Source: Shimia_B sp038525525 (GTDB lineage Bacteria > Pseudomonadota > Alphaproteobacteria > Rhodobacterales > Rhodobacteraceae). Taken from it: a stretch of DNA of 64,000 nt. The notes under the pieces are model-generated. The model was given only the letters and a program-made list of their open reading frames with translations, searched no databases and had not been told where the DNA came from. Where the stretch lies: the NCBI GenBank assembly GCA_038525525.1, contig JBCBHO010000004.1, forward strand, positions 292,644 to 356,643, given 5' to 3'. The translations under genes were made by a program, and so were the position numbers. This document shows, piece after piece, positions 1 to 7,689 of this stretch. How positions within the stretch are numbered: the stretch's first letter is position 1; each line of letters begins with the position of its first letter.

Positions 1-998
1 GGCAGCTTGATGTGTTCGAGGAACCCGGTCGCCTGAATGTTGTCAGCGTGGTAGAGAACGAACTCCGCGTCCTGCGCGGGTGCGCCGACATCGTCTTCGC
101 CCAACTCCTCCCACCGCAGCGCGCGATCCACCAGCGACATGGAGATCGCCTTGCGCTCAGTCTGCCCGAAGACGAGGCCGTAGCCGCGGGTGAATTGCGG
201 CGGCTCCGTCCGAGACCCCGTGAACTGGTTAACGGTCTCGCATTCAGTCAGCGTGATCTCTCCGATCTCGACCGAAAACCCGAGCTCGGGGATCTCCATG
301 TCTACCACGACCGTGCCGATGCGCAGCTCGCCCACGAAGGCATGCGTGCGCCCGTAGCCGCGTTGCGTGGAATAAGCCAAGCCCAGCGTGAAGCCTTCGT
401 CACTGCGGGTGAGCGCCTGCAGACGCAGGGCACGATCGGCGGGCATTTCGAGGGGATCGCGGGTGAGGTCGGGTGGCTCGGTGTCGTCGTGCGGAGCCTC
501 CTCGATCAGGCCCTCGCGGTTCAGGAACCCGGTGACATGCGGGACGCCGCCTTGGGCCGCAGTGGCGGACGCGGCTTCTGGCGCCTCGCCATCCGCGGCC
601 AGTTTGAAATCGAGCAGGCGGTGGGTGTAATCGAATGTGGGTCCGAGGATTTGACCGCCCGGAATGTCCTTGAATGTCGCAGATATGCGCCTGTCACAGG
701 CCATCGCGCCCGTATCGACGGGCCGGGACGCACCAAAACGCGGCAGGGTCGTGCGATAGGCCCGGATAAGAAAGATCGCCTCGATCAGGTCCCCGCGTGC
801 CTGCTTGATCGCCAGCGCGGCAAGGTCAGGATCGTAAAGCGAGCCTTCCGCCATGACGCGATTGACCGCCAGGCTCAGCTGCTCGCGGATTTGATCGACA
901 CCAAGCTCCAAGACGTCGGGGTCGCCCCGGCGTTCCTCTGCCAGCCATGCGTGGGCGTTTTCGATGGCCCGCTCACCGCCTTTGACCGCGACATACAT
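1..998 (-). CDS. phnI: PhnI, C-P lyase complex subunit (3' end outside window)
   Basis: PhnI is the nucleosidase-like subunit of the carbon-phosphorus lyase core (PhnGHIJ). With PhnG, PhnH and PhnL it joins a phosphonate to the ribose of ATP, releasing adenine, in the cytoplasm. About 332 codons are visible. The reading frame is open to the left edge, so the last part of the protein lies outside the window. The N-terminus MYVAVKGGERAI and the late segment HADNIQATGFLEHIK match the PhnI family. The ATG overlaps the phnH stop codon by one base (TGATG), which indicates translational coupling in a phnG-phnH-phnI operon that should continue into phnJ. Confidence in the family is high; only the C-terminus is unseen. 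Confidence 0.93.
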   Translation of the reverse strand, partial: MYVAVKGGERAIENAHAWLAEERRGDPDVLELGVDQIREQLSLAVNRVMAEGSLYDPDLAALAIKQARGDLIEAIFLIRAYRTTLPRFGASRPVDTGAMACDRRISATFKDIPGGQILGPTFDYTHRLLDFKLAADGEAPEAASATAAQGGVPHVTGFLNREGLIEEAPHDDTEPPDLTRDPLEMPADRALRLQALTRSDEGFTLGLAYSTQRGYGRTHAFVGELRIGTVVVDMEIPELGFSVEIGEITLTECETVNQFTGSRTEPPQFTRGYGLVFGQTERKAISMSLVDRALRWEELGEDDVGAPAQDAEFVLYHADNIQATGFLEHIKL

Positions 999-1576
999 CA
1001 GGCCACCTCCGCCGCGGTGACGCGCGTCGTCCGGGGAAGGGCAGCAAGCCGGTTCCCACAGGTGAAGATGAAATCGAGCCCCCGGGGAAAGAGCGCGGCG
1101 TTGGCTTGAAATGCCTCGATCTCAGGCACCGAAAGAGCCGCGTGATCCTTGATCCCGGGGCCACTGAGCGTTGCGCCTGATGCGGCCAAGTCCGCGACCT
1201 CGACGATGAGCGTCGCCGAGCGGTCGGGATATTTCGAGGTTCCGACCGGGTATGGGGAGAGCGGCGCAAGCGCTTCCCATGCGCCGACCGCGAACGCGCA
1301 GCGCGACGGGGCCGCGAGCGGGGCGCCGGTGTGAAAGGCGAGCCAGTGCCGCACGTCCGCGCAATCGGTCGCCCCGGCGAGGTGCACAGGCGTATCCGTG
1401 TCGCACAGGGTCAGAAGCACGGTCCCCGCCGCCGGTGACAACGGAGCGGGAGGCAATGCGCCCGAAATGTCCTGTACCGTGCCGGGACGGGCCATTGCTT
1501 CCATCACCCGGCGAAATGCATGCGCGGCGTCGATTGCGGGCTCCGCGAACCCACCGGAGAGAGTGTTGGTCTGCAT
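998..1576 (-). CDS. phnH: PhnH, C-P lyase complex subunit
   Basis: This 192-residue protein is PhnH, the dimeric PLP-transferase-fold subunit of the C-P lyase core that activates phosphonates as ribose 1-phosphonate triphosphates. The segment AFRRVMEAMARPGTV near residue 20 is the family's typical opening, and the length fits the usual roughly 190-200 residues. It sits between phnG, whose stop it abuts, and phnI, which it overlaps by one base, so the three genes are probably translated from one message. Confidence 0.93.
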   Translation of the reverse strand: MQTNTLSGGFAEPAIDAAHAFRRVMEAMARPGTVQDISGALPPAPLSPAAGTVLLTLCDTDTPVHLAGATDCADVRHWLAFHTGAPLAAPSRCAFAVGAWEALAPLSPYPVGTSKYPDRSATLIVEVADLAASGATLSGPGIKDHAALSVPEIEAFQANAALFPRGLDFIFTCGNRLAALPRTTRVTAAEVA

Positions 1577-2031
1577 CAGTCCTCTCCGCGCGCCATGGTG
1601 AAGAAGTCGACCTTGGTGGCTGCGGCCTTCGCCGCGCGGGCCGTTTTGATGGCCGCCTCTTCCCGTGCCAGCGGGTCGAGGATCGCTGCCCGCACGGCGG
1701 CAGCGTCTCCCGTCTGCATGAGCGCATCCACAAGCGCTGCCGCCTCGGCATCCTCCTTGCGGCGCCCTTGAATATAGGCGTGACCGGCGGACCCGTTTGC
1801 CAGTTCAAGCGCACAGCGGGTCACCGTCATTTCGCCCAGATTGAAGGGGGCCCCGGTCCCGCCCGCACGTCCGCGCACCATGGTGCTGCCGATCTCGGGG
1901 GCACGCAGCCAGCGGAAGTCGGGGCGCGGACCCCACGCGTCCAACAGGGCCGACACGCGCCCGGCGGGAGCCTTTGCCATCAACCCCATCCAGGCCTTTC
2001 GCGCATCCCTATCGTCTGTCGTGTGATTCAT
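1576..2031 (-). CDS. phnG: PhnG, C-P lyase complex subunit
   Basis: PhnG is a small subunit of the C-P lyase core complex. The protein is 151 residues when started at the ATG at 2031. The open frame runs 12 codons further upstream, but that extension crosses the tandem ACTATACA repeat that probably serves as promoter or operator, so the later start is preferred. The central segment GAPFNLGEMTVTRCAL and the C-terminal TKVDFFTMARGED are characteristic of PhnG. It is the first gene of the visible C-P lyase operon and is divergent from phnF. Confidence 0.92.
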   Translation of the reverse strand: MNHTTDDRDARKAWMGLMAKAPAGRVSALLDAWGPRPDFRWLRAPEIGSTMVRGRAGGTGAPFNLGEMTVTRCALELANGSAGHAYIQGRRKEDAEAAALVDALMQTGDAAAVRAAILDPLAREEAAIKTARAAKAAATKVDFFTMARGED

Positions 2032-2050
2032 CTCGACAACTTCGTTGATT

Positions 2051-2066
2051 ACTATACAACTATACA
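2051..2066. promoter_or_regulatory. Candidate PhnF operator: tandem ACTATACA repeat
   Basis: The 8-mer ACTATACA occurs twice in direct succession in the 80-base divergent interval between phnG and phnF. On the minus strand each unit reads TGTATAGT, so it also offers a -10-like TATAGT for phnG. GntR/HutC-family regulators such as PhnF usually bind short AT-rich sites of the GT-N-TA-N-AC type, which these units resemble. That PhnF binds here is an inference from position. Confidence 0.45.
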
Positions 2067-2112
2067 TATCCTACCAAATCGCGGCCTCCGCGACAGAAGA
2101 GATTTGTGAATT

Positions 2113-2826
2113 TTGCGTGACGGTCCCGGCAAAACACCGATCTGGAAAGCCATCGCAGGGAGCCTGCGCGGCGACTTGGCCGAAGGGCGCTACGCCCCTG
2201 GCGACAAGCTGCCGACTGAGGCCGCCCTGGCCGAGCGCTTTGGCGTCAACCGCCACACTGTGCGCCACGCCCTGTCTGCCCTCGTGGACGAGGGCTTGAT
2301 CCGCACCCGTCGCGGCTCTGGAGCATTTGTCGCGGCGCTGCCCACCGACTATCCCATCGGCCGGCGGGTGCGGTTCCACGAGAATCTGATCGCAGCAGGC
2401 CGGAAGCCGGAGAAGCGGGTGCTCCTGCTGGAGGACCGCGCCGCGACCGAAGGCGAAGCGCGCGCGCTGGCCGTGGCGCCGGGCGCGCCGGTCTGCGCCT
2501 ATCACGGGTTGTCGCTGGCGGACGGACAGCCCATCGCCGTCTTCGAAAGCGTCTTTCCGCTGGACCGGCTGCCGGGTCTGTCGATCGCGCTGACCCGGAC
2601 AAGCAGCGTCACCGAGGCGCTGGCGTCCGTGGGCATCCCCGACTACGAGCGCGCCTCCACGCGACTGACGGCTGTCCGCGCGACAGCGACCCATGCCTTG
2701 CATCTGAACCTGAACGAAGGTGACCCATTGCTGCGTTCCTCGAGCGTCAACGTGGCCGGGCCGCCGGTGGAGTATGGGCGCACATGGTTCGCCGGGGACC
2801 GGGTGACGCTGACGCTGGACGGCTAA
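2113..2826 (+). CDS. phnF: PhnF, GntR/HutC-family phosphonate regulator
   Basis: This 237-residue protein has an N-terminal winged helix-turn-helix (about residues 8-75, with LPTEAALAERFGVNRHTVRHAL) followed by a UTRA effector domain. It is the PhnF type of HutC-subfamily regulators that accompany phn operons and usually repress them. The start is a TTG, since an in-frame TGA lies two codons upstream. The gene is divergent from phnG across an 80-base intergenic region that holds a tandem repeat. Its stop overlaps the stop of the converging hexapeptide transferase gene. The ligand is unknown. Confidence 0.88.
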   Translation: MRDGPGKTPIWKAIAGSLRGDLAEGRYAPGDKLPTEAALAERFGVNRHTVRHALSALVDEGLIRTRRGSGAFVAALPTDYPIGRRVRFHENLIAAGRKPEKRVLLLEDRAATEGEARALAVAPGAPVCAYHGLSLADGQPIAVFESVFPLDRLPGLSIALTRTSSVTEALASVGIPDYERASTRLTAVRATATHALHLNLNEGDPLLRSSSVNVAGPPVEYGRTWFAGDRVTLTLDG

Positions 2827-3443
2827 GGGGCGTATTTCTCCAGGAACGCCACCGCCGCCAGGGTCCGGAAATCTTCCAAAGCGGCGCGAATGGCCTCGTG
2901 CGACCAGTCCCACCACGCCAAGTCAACCAAGCGATCGGCAATGTCGGCGGGCTGACGCCGTCGCAAGAGCTTGGCTGGGGTGCCCGCCACGATCGTGTAG
3001 GGATCCACGTCCTTCGTCACCAGTGCCCCCGCCGCGATCACCGCACCATCGCCAATCGTGACCTCCGGTTTGACCATGGCCCCGGCACCGATCCATGTGT
3101 CGTGACCGATATGGGCAAGGCGGGACCGCCGGTGGGCAAAGAACGCGGCGTCGCGGTCGGCGTCATCCCAATAATCATCTGAACGATACAGGAAATGATG
3201 GCACGACGCCGTGTGCAGCGGGTGATCCGTGGCCCCGATCCGGCAGAACGCGGCGAGATTGGCAAATTTGCCGATCCGGGCATTCGCGATATCGGCGTAG
3301 CGGTCGCAGTAGGAATAGTCGCCAAGCGTGGAATAGGCCACGCGGCTGCCGCGGCCGATCTCCACATAGGCGCCGAAGGTGCTGTCGGTGATCTCGCAGT
3401 CCGGGTGAACGAACGGCGCATCCGCCCTCAGGCGTGTCGTCAT
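2823..3443 (-). CDS. Phosphonate-associated hexapeptide acyltransferase
   Basis: This 206-residue protein has the left-handed beta-helix repeats of the LbH/xenobiotic acyltransferase superfamily. The C-terminal half carries the typical HIGHDTWIGAGAMV and VTKDVDPYTIVAGTPAK segments. A subgroup of these enzymes is regularly encoded with phn genes and is thought to acylate a phosphonate intermediate or amino-alkylphosphonate; the acceptor here is unknown. The ATG at 3443 overlaps the phnE stop by four bases, so it is the last gene of phnC-phnD-phnE-phnE. A paralogue lies at 59789-60415, beside the second phosphonate importer. Confidence 0.85.
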   Translation of the reverse strand: MTTRLRADAPFVHPDCEITDSTFGAYVEIGRGSRVAYSTLGDYSYCDRYADIANARIGKFANLAAFCRIGATDHPLHTASCHHFLYRSDDYWDDADRDAAFFAHRRSRLAHIGHDTWIGAGAMVKPEVTIGDGAVIAAGALVTKDVDPYTIVAGTPAKLLRRRQPADIADRLVDLAWWDWSHEAIRAALEDFRTLAAVAFLEKYAP

Positions 3444-4759
3444 TCCTTCGTGCCGATGAGCTTGCCGCGCAGCCAGCCGGAAAACCAGTCCATGAACATC
3501 ACCATCACGACGATGAGCACGATGTAATACGCGACCTCTTCCCAATCCTTCTGGGTCTGGATCGCTTGCGTCAGCATGAGCCCGATCCCGCCGCCGGTGA
3601 TGGCCCCGATGATCGTGGCAGACCGGGTATTGGATTCGAGAAAATACAGGATCTGCGCCAGCAGCACCGGCACCACCTGCGGGATCACACCGAAGCGATA
3701 GCGCTGCAGCGGTTTCGCACCCGTGCTTTCGACGCCCTCGATCTGCTTGCCGTCAACGTTTTCCAGCGCCTCCGAGAAGATTTTCCCGAAGGTGCCGGTA
3801 TCGGTGATGAGGATCGCGAGCGTGCCAGTCAGCGGCCCCGGCCCGAAGGCCCGCGCCAAGACGACCGTCCAGATCAACGCGTCAACCCCACGCACGAAGT
3901 CGAACACGCGCCGCGTGCCCGCCCGGATCATCATGAGGGGAGAGAAGCGTTTAGCCGCGAGGAACGCCAGAGGCAGCGCGAGGATCGCCGCGCCCATGGT
4001 GCCGAGGAATGCCATCAGCAGCGTCTCCCCGATGGCCCAGACGACATCCTTGTGGCGCCACATGTCGTTGTTCCACCAGTCGTAGATCGCGCCGGAGAAG
4101 TTGGACCGCTCCGGGTCAAGTTGCTCCCCGAAGAGGAGGCGGCCCACGCCCACGTCGTGGTAGGGGCTATCGAGCGTAAACCAGAAAAGCTCCCACCCCG
4201 GGAAGTAGTTGAAGACCTCGGTCCGCGCGCCGGTGAGCGTGATGCGTCCCTCGGGCGTGTCGATGGCCACGCGCCGCGAGGAGGCGGAGATCCAATCCGG
4301 CAGATTCTCGGGCAGGTTGGTGGTCACCGTACGGCCCTCGGCCTGCGCCTCGATGAGCGGGAAGCCGGGAATTTCCACCTCGGTGCGATTGTCGGGCAGG
4401 TAGCGAATGACATGGCCTGCACCCAGATCGACGGTGACGATGTCCGTCCCGCTGACCCAATCGGGGCGTTCGCCGTCGGGGTAGCGCCCCTTGCGCTCGC
4501 CCTCGATGGCATACTCGATCTCACCGGAGCGGTTGTCGCGCGTCACGTGTACCTTGTGCGACCAGCTGTCGGAGGCAACCGTGACGGCGTTGTCCCAGTT
4601 GGCGCGCTGACTGAGGCCCGGGATGTCGAAGGCGAAGAAGACGTACGTGAAATACACCAGCAGGATCGCCGGGACGGAAAAGGCAAAGAGCCGCTTGCGC
4701 TGAAAGAGGCTGTCCGCCGCGCTTTTGGCATCCGAGAGATTGGTGTCGACGGTTGTCAT
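3440..4759 (-). CDS. phnE: PhnE-type phosphonate ABC permease with long periplasmic insert
   Basis: This is the second permease of the importer. At 439 residues it is much longer than a usual PhnE of about 260-310. A first membrane helix near residues 25-45 is followed by about 170 polar residues (roughly 50-220) predicted to be periplasmic. The normal permease domain follows, with the EAA-type loop around STGAKPLQRYRFGVIPQV near residue 350. It overlaps the start of the upstream permease gene's stop by four bases (ATGA) and the downstream transferase in the same way. The two permeases probably form a heterodimer with PhnC. Confidence 0.9.
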   Translation of the reverse strand: MTTVDTNLSDAKSAADSLFQRKRLFAFSVPAILLVYFTYVFFAFDIPGLSQRANWDNAVTVASDSWSHKVHVTRDNRSGEIEYAIEGERKGRYPDGERPDWVSGTDIVTVDLGAGHVIRYLPDNRTEVEIPGFPLIEAQAEGRTVTTNLPENLPDWISASSRRVAIDTPEGRITLTGARTEVFNYFPGWELFWFTLDSPYHDVGVGRLLFGEQLDPERSNFSGAIYDWWNNDMWRHKDVVWAIGETLLMAFLGTMGAAILALPLAFLAAKRFSPLMMIRAGTRRVFDFVRGVDALIWTVVLARAFGPGPLTGTLAILITDTGTFGKIFSEALENVDGKQIEGVESTGAKPLQRYRFGVIPQVVPVLLAQILYFLESNTRSATIIGAITGGGIGLMLTQAIQTQKDWEEVAYYIVLIVVMVMFMDWFSGWLRGKLIGTKE

Positions 4760-5631
4760 TGGGCCTGCCCCTCCGTGAGGCGGTTACGGAAGCGGCTGGA
4801 GATCTGGTCGAAGAAAACAATCGTGAAGAAGAGCAGGATGAAGATCGCCGCCGCCTGATCGAAGCGGCCCGGCCCCCACGCCATCGCGTTCCTGAGCTCG
4901 TAGCCGAGGCCGCCTGCGCCCACGAAGCCGAGGATGGCGGAGGCGCGGATGTTGATCTCGAATCTGAGCAGCGTGTAGCTCACGTAATTCGGCGCCACCT
5001 GCGGGATGACCCCGAGAAGCATCCGTTGCAGCCACGAGGCACCCGTGGAGGCAAGGCCCTCGACGGGCTTGAGATCCGCGTTTTCAGCCACTTCCGAAAA
5101 GAGCTTGCCCAAGGCGCCGGCCGTGTGGATGGCGATGGCGATCATCGCGGGCACGGGCCCGCCCCCGAGGACGAAGATCAGCACGAGCGCGATCACGATC
5201 TCGGGCACGGCGCGCATGATATCGGAGATGCGTCGAAAGAGCGGGATGAGCGCGGGGCGCTTGGCCAGCCCGCGCGTACTGGCGAGCGACAGAGCGAGCC
5301 CGAAGAATGCGCCGATGAGGGTGGACACCGCGGCGATGTTGATCGTCTCGATCAATGCCGGGAAGAACTCCACGATGTAGCCAGGCAGCTCGGCCCGTTT
5401 GGCCCAGGCTTCTGACAAGACACCTGCGGGGTAGTCGCCGATCTGGCTCAAACCGTCCCAGAAACCGCCGGCGCTACGTTCGTCGACGATGTTGAAGCCC
5501 GACACCATCAGGAGCACGAAAATCAGCAGCGTCAGCCCGCTATAAAGCCTGCGCCGCTGCACTTGCGCCATGTAGTCGGACTGGATCGTTCCCACGCTCT
5601 GTGGCGCGGCACCCGCGGTTGCATCCGCCAT
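4756..5631 (-). CDS. phnE: PhnE, phosphonate ABC permease
   Basis: This inner-membrane permease has about six helices and an EAA-loop segment (STGASWLQRMLLGVIPQVAP) that contacts the ATPase PhnC. The start at 5631 (MADATAG, 291 residues) is preferred because GGGGGA lies about seven bases upstream; an ATG two codons earlier would be too close to that ribosome-binding site. It follows phnD after a strong stem-loop with a T-run and overlaps the next permease gene by four bases. Confidence 0.92.
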   Translation of the reverse strand: MADATAGAAPQSVGTIQSDYMAQVQRRRLYSGLTLLIFVLLMVSGFNIVDERSAGGFWDGLSQIGDYPAGVLSEAWAKRAELPGYIVEFFPALIETINIAAVSTLIGAFFGLALSLASTRGLAKRPALIPLFRRISDIMRAVPEIVIALVLIFVLGGGPVPAMIAIAIHTAGALGKLFSEVAENADLKPVEGLASTGASWLQRMLLGVIPQVAPNYVSYTLLRFEINIRASAILGFVGAGGLGYELRNAMAWGPGRFDQAAAIFILLFFTIVFFDQISSRFRNRLTEGQAQ

Positions 5632-5652
5632 GCTCATTCCCCCAAAAAATGA

Positions 5653-5676
5653 CCGGCAGCCCCGAGGGGCTGCCGG
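5653..5676 (-). terminator. Intercistronic stem-loop after phnD
   Basis: An 11-base-pair perfect stem (CCGGCAGCCCC with its complement and a 2-base loop) lies between phnD and the permease gene. On the transcribed minus strand it is followed by TCATTTTTT. It probably acts as a leaky terminator or mRNA stabiliser that raises the amount of binding protein relative to permease. Confidence 0.6.
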
Positions 5677-5694
5677 CTTCGTCATGAAAAGGCT

Positions 5695-6612
5695 TTAGTT
5701 GCCAATCACGGACTGGCGGGCGGCCACGATCGACTCATAGGTCTCGTGGGTCACCGGCACGAAGCCGAGGGTCTCGCCTGCAGCCACGCCGTAGGCGCAA
5801 TCCTGGTCACGGTCGTGCAGGTCGTTGACGAGCTGCGTCATCGTGGCCTTAACCTCCTCGGGGAGCGCCTTGCGCAGCACAACCGGGCCTTCCGGGATCA
5901 CGTTGGAGATCCAGATCTGCTGCAGGTCGTTCATGTCGACGAGGCCGGCATCAACCGCGCGGCGCAGGGCGCCGGAGTTGTAGCCGTCTTCCCAGTTGCC
6001 CTGGGCGTCGGCCCAGGTCACGCCGGCGTCGATGTCGCCTGCGTTCACGGCAACGATGGTCTGCTCGTGACCGCCGGTGAAGCGCACGTCGCCGAAGTAG
6101 TCGCCGGGCTCCATGGTGATCTCGTCACCGGCCTGCGGGATCTCGATGGACGGGATCAGGTAGCCGGAGGTGGAGTTCGGGTCACCGAAGCCGAAGACGC
6201 GGCCTTCCATGTCCTCGAGTGAGGTGATGCCGCTGTCGACGCGGGCGAAGCCGATGGAGTGGTAGCCCACGGAGCCGTCCATGTTCTGCTTGATGAGCAC
6301 GGGCTCGACGGCCTCGGGATCCTGCAGGTAGATGGCCGCGTAGGACGAGGCACCGAGCCATGCCATGTCGAGCGTGCCACCGAGCAGGCCCTGGATCACG
6401 CCAGCATAGTCAGCCGGGGCGAAGAGCTTGGTCTCAACGCCGAGCGCTTCCTCGGTGTAGGCGCGCAGGCACTCGTTGTTGTTCAGGCGGTCCTGGGCGT
6501 TCTCGCCGCCCAGAAGGCCGATGCGGAACTCAGTGATCGCGTGGCCGTCGGCCTGCGCTGCGCCCGTGAGGGCCGTCGTGGCCAGAAGGGCCGCTGCAAA
6601 CGTCTTTTTCAT
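5695..6612 (-). CDS. phnD: PhnD, periplasmic phosphonate-binding protein
   Basis: This is the substrate-binding protein of the PhnCDE importer, 305 residues long. It starts with a signal peptide (MKKTFAAALLATTALTGAAQA). The ATG at 6612 has GGAGAG eight bases upstream, so the longer open frame is rejected. The segments FRIGLLGGENAQDRL and FGFGDPNSTSGYLIPS are typical of PhnD proteins; the latter contributes to the phosphonate pocket in the family. It is encoded between phnC and the permease genes. The exact substrate cannot be read from the sequence. Confidence 0.93.
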   Translation of the reverse strand: MKKTFAAALLATTALTGAAQADGHAITEFRIGLLGGENAQDRLNNNECLRAYTEEALGVETKLFAPADYAGVIQGLLGGTLDMAWLGASSYAAIYLQDPEAVEPVLIKQNMDGSVGYHSIGFARVDSGITSLEDMEGRVFGFGDPNSTSGYLIPSIEIPQAGDEITMEPGDYFGDVRFTGGHEQTIVAVNAGDIDAGVTWADAQGNWEDGYNSGALRRAVDAGLVDMNDLQQIWISNVIPEGPVVLRKALPEEVKATMTQLVNDLHDRDQDCAYGVAAGETLGFVPVTHETYESIVAARQSVIGN

Positions 6613-6670
6613 CTTTCTCTCCATTGGGATGAAAATTGCCCCGTCTCTTCGACAGGGGCTAGAAACTGGC

Positions 6671-7480
6671 TCAAGCGATGGCTTTTTGGGCCTCGGACCT
6701 GTCCAGCGTTTCGATCTCGGTGGAAGTGGCGGCTTCCGAAAAGTCCGCCCCTGCCCCGTAGATGTCGCGCGCAGCCCCAGTGGTGAGCTGCGCCGGCGTG
6801 CCGTCGAAGACGATTCGCCCGTCACGCATCCCGATCACGCGGTCGCAGTAGCGGCGCGCGGTGTCGAGCGTGTGCAAGTTCGCAATGACCGTGCGGCCGT
6901 CTTCCTCGTGAATGTCCCGCAAGGACTGCATCACAACCTGCGCGTTCATCGGATCGAGCGAGGCAATCGGCTCGTCCGCCAGGATGATCTTGGGGTCCTG
7001 CATGAGAGCGCGCGCGATCGCGACGCGCTGCTGCTGGCCGCCCGACAGCGCCTCGGCCCGTTTCGGGGCCTGTTCAGCGATGCCCAGCCGGTCGAGGATT
7101 TCGATGGCTTTGTGGATGTCCGCCTGCGGGTAAAGGTTGAACATCGTCGCCAGAGTGGAGCGCTTGTTCAGCGTGCCGTGCAATACGTTCGACACCACGT
7201 CCATGCGCGGCACGAGGTTGAACTGCTGAAAAATCATGGCGCAGCGCGACTGCCAGTCCCGCCGGGCCGCACCCTTGAGCGCGGTGATCTCTTCGCCCTC
7301 GAAAACGACCGAGCCGTCAGTGGCATTGGTCAGCCGGTTGAGCATCCGCAGAAGGGTCGATTTGCCGGCGCCCGAACGCCCGATGATGCCGATCATCGTC
7401 GGCTGCGTCACGCTGATGTCCGCAGCATCCACGGCAGTCTTGTCGCCGAAGGTCTTGGTCAGCTTTTTGATCTCTAGCAT
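6671..7480 (-). CDS. phnC: PhnC, phosphonate ABC ATPase
   Basis: This 269-residue ATPase powers phosphonate import. It has Walker A GRSGAGKST at residues 34-42, a signature LSGGQ at 145-149 and Walker B ILADE at 166-170. It is the first gene of the operon. Its likely ribosome-binding sequence GGGGG (7485-7489 read on the minus strand) lies in the arm of a 5-base-pair stem with 7499-7503, which may dampen initiation. Pho-box-like sites lie upstream. Confidence 0.94.
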   Translation of the reverse strand: MLEIKKLTKTFGDKTAVDAADISVTQPTMIGIIGRSGAGKSTLLRMLNRLTNATDGSVVFEGEEITALKGAARRDWQSRCAMIFQQFNLVPRMDVVSNVLHGTLNKRSTLATMFNLYPQADIHKAIEILDRLGIAEQAPKRAEALSGGQQQRVAIARALMQDPKIILADEPIASLDPMNAQVVMQSLRDIHEEDGRTVIANLHTLDTARRYCDRVIGMRDGRIVFDGTPAQLTTGAARDIYGAGADFSEAATSTEIETLDRSEAQKAIA

Positions 7481-7520
7481 TGTGCCCCCACGAGTTCCGG
7501 GGGAGCGCTACCTGCCGACA

Positions 7521-7538
7521 TCTACAGATTCATGACGG
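7521..7538 (-). promoter_or_regulatory. Candidate Pho box upstream of phnC
   Basis: On the minus strand the site reads CCGTCAT-GAAT-CTGTAGA. It matches 10 of 14 positions of the CTGTCAT-N4-CTGTCAC consensus for PhoB and ends 40 bases before the phnC start, a workable distance. A further isolated half-site, CTGTCAC, lies at 7576-7582 on the same strand. PhoB control of phnCDE is well known in other bacteria; here it is inferred. Confidence 0.45.
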
Positions 7539-7640
7539 TTCTGAATCAGTTTTATTACGCTTATGCGAAGCTTATGTGACAGAGATCGTTTCGTCAGCGC
7601 TGCAACGTTCACGCGAAAAAAATACCGAAAATGCTGCCTA

Positions 7641-7658
7641 ACGTCATAAAACCGTTAC
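7641..7658 (+). promoter_or_regulatory. Candidate Pho box upstream of a small secreted protein
   Basis: The site reads ACGTCAT-AAAA-CCGTTAC and matches 10 of 14 positions of the Pho consensus. It ends 31 bases before the start of the 97-codon gene at 7690. Nearly the same string recurs at 57294-57311 in front of another small ORF, which argues that it is a true motif. Confidence 0.45.
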
Positions 7659-7689
7659 ATGTGAGGCCCGACTCGCCTAGCCTGAGTGC

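Noticed and set aside
12..1109. Long plus-strand ORF of 365 codons at the left edge
   Set aside because: It is the antisense shadow of phnI and the end of phnH; the protein is arginine-rich with no recognisable domain, while the minus-strand frame gives a clear PhnI.
3434..4858. Plus-strand ORF of 474 codons opposite phnE
   Set aside because: Histidine-, arginine- and aspartate-rich composition without domains; the opposite strand encodes a clear permease.
7576..7582. CTGTCAC half-site as a second complete Pho box before phnC
   Set aside because: Only one half matches; the partner half at the right spacing does not fit the consensus, so it is mentioned only as a half-site.
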